DNA from: Anticarsia gemmatalis
Lineage: Eukaryota > Arthropoda > Insecta > Lepidoptera > Erebidae
Direction of reading: 5' to 3'
NCBI RefSeq assembly: GCF_050436995.1
Contig: NC_134770.1
Span: 8,504,501-8,568,500 of the forward strand
Length of the DNA: 64,000 bases
Positions within the stretch are counted from its first letter, which is position 1. Every line of letters begins with the position of its first letter. A program made the translations under genes and the position numbers. This document shows, piece by piece, positions 59,040-64,000 of the stretch. The notes below the pieces were generated by a model. That model had not been told where the DNA came from. It saw only the letters and a list, made by a program, of their open reading frames with translations, and searched no databases.

Positions 59040-59095
59040 CGCGGGAATCGAACCCAAGTCACACTACGTACCGCGCCACATAGGCAGTATTTAAT
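59040..59095 (-). repeat. tRNA-like SINE head
   Basis: GCGGGAATCGAACCCAAGTC and GTACCGCGCCACATAGG, directly after a truncated Helitron fragment. Confidence 0.5.
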
Positions 59096-59403
59096 AATAT
59101 GAATAAGGATATCAGTTTCAGGCTTAACCTCAGTGAGGTCAACGGTTTTCAATAAAATATCCAGTAGCACAAAGATAGTTAGTCATTTGAACATGAAACA
59201 TAAACAATATCCCCCACTCCCACTAACTAGGTCACTCTCTGTGTAAAATTAGAAAAATGTAGGAGTTTCAAACAAGCTTAAGTTTGTGGTAATTAATATT
59301 AATGATGTTGTGCTAGTACAGCGGATGAGAGTAACTGTTTTTGAGGTTCGAAGTTCGGTGCTCGGTTAAAGCATTTTTGTGTTCGCTGTAATTGTTTTTT
59401 TTA

Positions 59404-59490
59404 ACCCGTGACTGTCCCACTGCTGGGCAAGGGTCTTCTCCCAAAAGAGGGAGAAGTTGGACCTTAAGTTTACTACGCTAGCAAAGTAAT
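59404..59490 (+). repeat. Repeat of the CCACTGCTGGGCAAGGGTC family
   Basis: GTGACTGTCCCACTGCTGGG, CAAGGGTCTTCTCCCAAAAG, AGGGAGAAG and ACTACGCTAGCAAAGT. Confidence 0.7.
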
Positions 59491-60008
59491 GGTATTAAAA
59501 GTTGAAATAAGTGATTATTTTAACTGTAGTTTGTACTTGCTAGTTTTAACGTATGTAGAAAATTTGCTAGTTAGCTATTCCCTGGATTTAGTTTAAAAGT
59601 AGTCTAATAACAGACATACATACAAATTTCTAAATTCCCCTCGACGCAAGATTCTAAAAAAAACATTATACTGCACTTCTTACCTCGGAAAACGATTTCA
59701 CGTAAACAAAATCGCTCGTAATCTAGATTTTTCAATGAGTGTACGTACATACGTAACACAGACGAAAAAAACCAGCCGTGTTATGTTTTTAGCTAAAAAT
59801 CTAGTAATAATGCACTTTGGAAGATTGCCAGATAGAAGGTTTGCATTATGTCGGAGACCGGCCTGTTATCTACACTCAAATCTAGTGCTTGTAGAAAAAA
59901 ACCTCTTGTTTAGATGTACAGGGAACTGACAGTACGGATTTTTTGTTTCCATAATTTTTGGCTGTAGAAACAGCAGTTGAAACACTTTTAGTTATCAATA
60001 TTTGAGCA

Positions 60009-60175
60009 GTGATAGCCTAGTGTAGGTATGTGTCCTACATAAGTGGCTCACGAGTCGAACTCGAGGTAACAAACCAATGACTTTTCCAGGTTATGTATTA
60101 GAGGTAATTATAAATTTTAATTATCACTTGCTCCAACGGTGAAAGTAAAGATTTTGATGAAATCTTGTATGTCTA
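60009..60175 (+). mobile_element. tRNA-derived SINE, diverged copy of the 12.4-kb family
   Basis: CAGTGATAGCCTAGTGTAGG and CACGAGTCGAACTCGAGG (head), then AATTATCACTTGCTCCAACG and GTGAAAGTAAAGATTTTGA (body). Confidence 0.6.
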
Positions 60176-60199
60176 AAAATTGTTAAACACAAAAAATAA

Positions 60200-60300
60200 G
60201 TCCCCAACCTGCACTTGCTCTGCGTGCTGGACTCAAGGCCTTACCACTACCTTGTTCGGGAGGAGAAACTTACCCAGCAGTGGGACGATAATAAAATGCT
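60200..60300 (-). repeat. Repeat of the CCACTGCTGGGCAAGGGTC family, antisense
   Basis: ACTCAAGGCCTTACCACTAC, TTCGGGAGGAGAAACTTACC and CAGCAGTGGGAC. Confidence 0.65.
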
Positions 60301-60589
60301 TTACTTTTGTGTGTTTTTTTAACTATTTCAAAAGCCAGTATGTATTTTCCTTTTCCTTTAACCACATAGCAAATACTCAACATCAAGCAGTTATTCGTAC
60401 ACGTGGTAAGCAGAGTGGAACCAAACGATGTAGTGATATGTAATCTTGATAATTGCAGGCTCAACTTGACATTGTGATTTACTAGTTCTTTGCTACGGCT
60501 TTGTTTGTTCAATTAGAAACAGTTACTAATAGATACAGTTAAAATAGTTTAAAAATGCAGTAGCTAATTAGTATTTTATTGTAGTTTAT

Positions 60590-60665
60590 ACTGGAATAGA
60601 ACCCGGGATTTTTCGTTCAGCAGTCGGATATACTACCAACAGCGCCACTAAGTCAGTGTCCAAAG
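60590..60665 (-). repeat. tRNA-like SINE head
   Basis: GAATAGAACCCGGGATTTTT, TTCAGCAGTCGGATATACTA and CAACAGCGCCACTAAGT. Confidence 0.5.
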
Positions 60666-61278
60666 AATTAACGATTTAATTCGATTAGATTAAAAAGATT
60701 GCGATTAGATACATTTAGATTCCTTACATGGATCTATTATCGTGAATAACACAGCGCCTAAAATAATTATTGGTTTAATAGCCCAATTAATTTCATTATT
60801 TAATTAGAATTTTGATGAACCTTTAATTTATTCTTTTCACATCTCATCCCATTCAAATTGATATATCAATACTTAATCACCTTTTTGTTAAAATCTATTG
60901 TGAAAAATTTCACACGACTATCGAATTTTCACACGAAAAGACTATAACTATAGTGTCAAACTTTCACTATTTGATAGATCAGTTTTCCTTTACACGTGTG
61001 AAGAAAGAATGGTAAATTACTTGATTCTCGTGAGTATAGAGATATATATTTATCTCGGGGGAGGTTGTGTTTTCCGGAATATTTACTCTTGGTATTTTCG
61101 ATGATGTAACGCCCACGTTAGTAAATTCATGTCTGTTTTTTTGGTTCTTATTAAATGAAAGTTTATGTTAGAAGAAAGCAAGGATGTTGGTTTTTCCTTT
61201 TAGTCATAATTTAAAAATAGCTGATGTTGTTGAATGATGTTTATGAAGATTCTATATCAGAGATATTGTTATTTAACT

Positions 61279-61555
61279 GCACGTTTGGCGCAGTGGTTTA
61301 AGCGGTCACCTCGCCGCAACAACCGTAGCGCCGCGTGTGGTGGGTTCGAATCCCACCCGGGACAAATCTTTGTGTGATGAGCACGAGTATTTGTTCTGAG
61401 CCTGGATGTCAATTTATCTATATAAGTATGTATTTAGAAGTATATAAGTATGTTTATCAGTTATTTGGTTACCATAGTACAAGCTCTGCTTAGTTTGGAA
61501 TCAAATGACCGTGTGTGAGTTGTCCAATGATATTTATTATTTATTTATTTATTGT
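61279..61555 (+). mobile_element. tRNA-derived SINE, full-length
   Basis: GGCGCAGTGGTTTAAGCGG (box A), GTGGGTTCGAATCCCACCC (box B), then TTCTGAGCCTGGATGTC, AAGCTCTGCTTAGTTTGGAA and a TTAT-rich tail. The best-preserved SINE head in the window. The body lacks tRNA cloverleaf pairing beyond the head, so it is not a tRNA gene. Confidence 0.9.
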
Positions 61556-61912
61556 TTTGATAGGTATTCTCAGAAACTAACGAACAGATTTACAAACTTA
61601 TTTTCGCTTGAAAAAACCAAGATATTATTCCTTAGTTACAATAGACTTATTTTACCAGAAAAAAGACATAAAATCCCAAAAATACTAATTTCAGATCACG
61701 CTAAAATCTCACTGAAAAGAAATTGAGCAGAATCCATTTTGTGTTTTATAAAAAGCTTAACTGAAAAGAAACACATTTATATTTCATACATTATTTCCAA
61801 CAATATAAGCTAAACAGAATTATGTAGATCATTTATCGGCAGATAAGATAAAGTGCAACATTTTGTTTTTACGTTCGCTATAAATATCGGCAACAGTAAC
61901 TGTGTATTAGGA

Positions 61913-62407
61913 CAGTGTTGCTCAAACTGTGGTCACAGACCCCTGGGGTCCATGGTCTTAATTACGTACATAATATCACATCTAAGGCGTGTATGAAATA
62001 CATCCAAGTTTTGGCGTATACAGTGTTAGTCCCTGAAATAGAGAGTTTGCCATAATTTGCCATTTACCGTGTACGTTACAAAACTCAATAAAAATGAGAA
62101 TATATTCAATAGCAATTTACTAGACTCGAAAATCGAACGTGAGCCCATACGAACAGCAGTCGAATACACTATGACTTAGCCATAGAAACAGTTTTATAAA
62201 ATCATTTCTTGTACCACAATTTTTGTGCTTTAAACTTCTGTTTTATTTAATTTTGATTAGTTTTAAGTTTATATATTCGTTTTCTGATCTCATAGTACCT
62301 ATATAATCTCTGGTTGAAATAAAAAGTTATTATTATTATAAAGTGAACACTAAATGTGTGTTTGATTTATCTAGAGGTCCAAAACTGCAAAAGGTTAAGA
62401 ATCTCTG
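61913..62407. mobile_element. hAT-like MITE with 8-bp target-site duplication
   Basis: The left end is CAGTGTTGCTCAAACTGTGG. The right end, reverse-complemented, is CAGAGATTCTTAACCTTTTG. Both have the CAG-start, CTCAA-type ends of hAT transposons. The flanks are TATTAGGA (61905-61912) and TATTAGAA (62408-62415), an 8-bp duplication with one change, as expected for hAT. It is 495 bp with no transposase frame. It contains a tRNA-like SINE remnant around 62105-62195. Confidence 0.75.
62105..62195 (-). repeat. tRNA-like SINE head remnant inside the hAT-like MITE
   Basis: AAATCGAACGTGAGC is a box-B-like start of an antisense tRNA-derived head. It is followed by CAGCAGTCGAATACACTATG, which resembles the heads at 37380-37470 and 60590-60665. 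Confidence 0.4.
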
Positions 62408-63729
62408 TATTAGAACATTCGTATGCGGTGAGGCGGTATTTTGACAAGCGATCGATGTATTCCATCGTAATGTGGGACAAATGTTTATGGTGATACAGAC
62501 AACATCTTCTATATACATATGTTTGGAGCCTTGGTTAAGGCGGGCGATTGTTTTTGTGTAATCCATAGTTTTTTCATTTTTTGTATTTGGTTTTATAACA
62601 TGCAAATGATTGATTTTAACTTTAAACATACGAATAAGTTTCTTTATGTGTCTGCAATATTTTATATCTTACTTTCTGGTATAATTATTTTGTACTGCTT
62701 TATTATAGAAACGTTTCAACTCATTCCGTAAAAACAAGTAATTTCCTATTTTCTGATAGATCAGAACAAAACAGTTTTCATTATTTAATTGCCTTGTGCA
62801 TTCTTGAAGAATATTGACTTCAGATTCATTTCCAAAGAGTACTCAAAACTCACAAAACCAAGTAGCATATAGTATTGACTTACACCCTTTTTCACAAAAA
62901 TCTCGTTGCTCGTAAAATTGTACTAAAATCAAACTACTCTTTAACTTGGCTCTTCACCACCACGTGCTTTTGTTCTCCATTCTGGTTCATTGACGACTTG
63001 TCATGTATGTTTGTATGTTTGTATGTCCGTGTCGTGTTAATGAGAAAAGTTTCTGTTTGTGTGTGAGCTACGAGCTCGGGAACTGATGAATCGATTTACG
63101 ATGATTACAGACAATGTCCAGATTGTTGGAGTTTACTTGGGATAGTTTATTGGTAACCCATGTCAATATCACATGAAGAAGACAGTTAGAAGTGACAGTT
63201 ATATCGTTTAAGAAAACCAAATTACCAGAGCGCATTAGAATTACCGAATAATTCCTCGATTGTATGTTACTATTCGAGAACTCATTACTTTTTGATAGTT
63301 AGGCTGACTCAGGAATCAAACCCAATTTCAGTTTACCTACATTTTTAGTTATAAACTACCGAAGCATATCTATAAGGATTTCACTAGGTACTAGATAAAT
63401 TATGTTTTTAATACGTCCTATTTTATAGTACAATTAGTATAAATGAATTCCTAATACACATAACTTCAAAACACCTTGATTTAGAATCTTCAATCTCACA
63501 AAAAGTAAGACTTCAAAGAGCCTCACTATTTGCACTTTACAATATTCCACACTCACGTATTCAAAACAAATACATACAATATCTACAATACAATATGAAC
63601 AATATACAATATATCGTGGCGCACAGTATTCTTGCCAGTTCTGTTTACAATACAACAAATATTTGAAACGCATCGCGACATACATTCCACGAAACTGTTT
63701 TATTTGGCCCACTGAATATTCTGATATAA

Positions 63730-63805
63730 TTAAATTCGCTCTGTCGTGCGGTGGTTAGTAACTGCTAGTATACAACGTGAAGTTTCGGGTTCGATTTTTA
63801 CAAGC
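63730..63805 (+). repeat. tRNA-like SINE head
   Basis: GTCGTGCGGTGGTTAGTAAC (box A) and GAAGTTTCGGGTTCGATTTT (box B). Confidence 0.5.
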
Positions 63806-63943
63806 TACAAGGCTTTTCAAATTTGATTGATTGTCTTATTATTTTTGCAAAAAGGTAAGATTTTTGTATCGCATCTGTAGTTTCAGTAATAACTTTACCT
63901 TCACTTACTGAGGTGTTGCATGAGAGTATTTTCGATTTTCCCT

Positions 63944-64000
63944 TTCTCATGTGAAAACTGCTGAACCAATTTAGATAAGATTTGACTAGGAGATAGATTC
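63944..64000 (+). repeat. Helitron-like fragment cut by the window edge
   Basis: ACTGCTGAACCAATTTAGAT, then AAGATTTGACTAGGAGATAG, resembles the CTGAACCAATTTGCATGAAA core of the CTGT-type elements. Confidence 0.35.

Noticed and set aside
61279..61360. tRNA gene
   Set aside because: A and B boxes are excellent, but the acceptor stem does not pair and the sequence continues into a SINE body with a TTAT tail. The same holds for the other tRNA-like heads.

Overview
The window is A+T-rich eukaryotic DNA from a moth or butterfly. The lepidopteran assignment rests on the repeats: many short non-autonomous Helitron-like elements that begin TC next to an A and end CTAG next to a T, tRNA-headed SINEs with lepidopteran-style tails, a 5S-rRNA-derived SINE, and LINE 3' ends of familiar lepidopteran type. 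There is no bacterial-style gene density, no operon, no rRNA gene, no CRISPR array and no intact tRNA gene. Nearly all open reading frames longer than 60 codons are chance frames or lie inside repeats. The species cannot be named from the sequence. One host-gene exon is convincing. On the minus strand at 16570-16754, a good splice acceptor is followed by a 109-nt leader with two minimal upstream ORFs, then an ATG in good context, a 25-codon signal peptide and a clean splice donor. This is the first coding exon of a secreted or membrane protein. Its other exons are far away (long introns) or outside the window, so much of the window is probably intron or intergenic DNA. Layout: 1-9400 is mostly anonymous AT-rich DNA with LINE 3'-end remnants. 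9450-9800 is a terminal-inverted-repeat element carrying a SINE. 12.3-15 kb holds SINEs, a Helitron, a 5S SINE, a small MITE and a perfect 26-bp-arm palindrome. 16.5-17.9 kb has the signal-peptide exon, a 465-bp inverted-repeat MITE about 50 bp from its splice acceptor, and a Helitron. 19.8-20.2 kb has a heat-shock-like core promoter and a SINE. 22-29 kb has a (TATG)n microsatellite, hairpins and several Helitrons, one of them a chimera. 30.4-31.7 kb has an inverted pair of one repeat family. 35.87-36.49 kb (minus) is the most unusual region: a decayed reading frame of six roughly 27-residue repeats preceded by a short open segment. 38-51 kb is a dense transposon zone that includes a three-level nest at 46.1-47.1 kb. 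55.6-57.4 kb is a truncated LINE reverse transcriptase plus a 311-bp tandem duplication of its probable 3' UTR. 58-64 kb holds more SINEs and a hAT-like MITE with 8-bp target duplications (61.9-62.4 kb). The genes do not form a pathway. The functional content visible here is one signal-peptide exon, possible promoters at 19.83 and 27.2 kb, and the transposon load. All family assignments are by eye without database searches.
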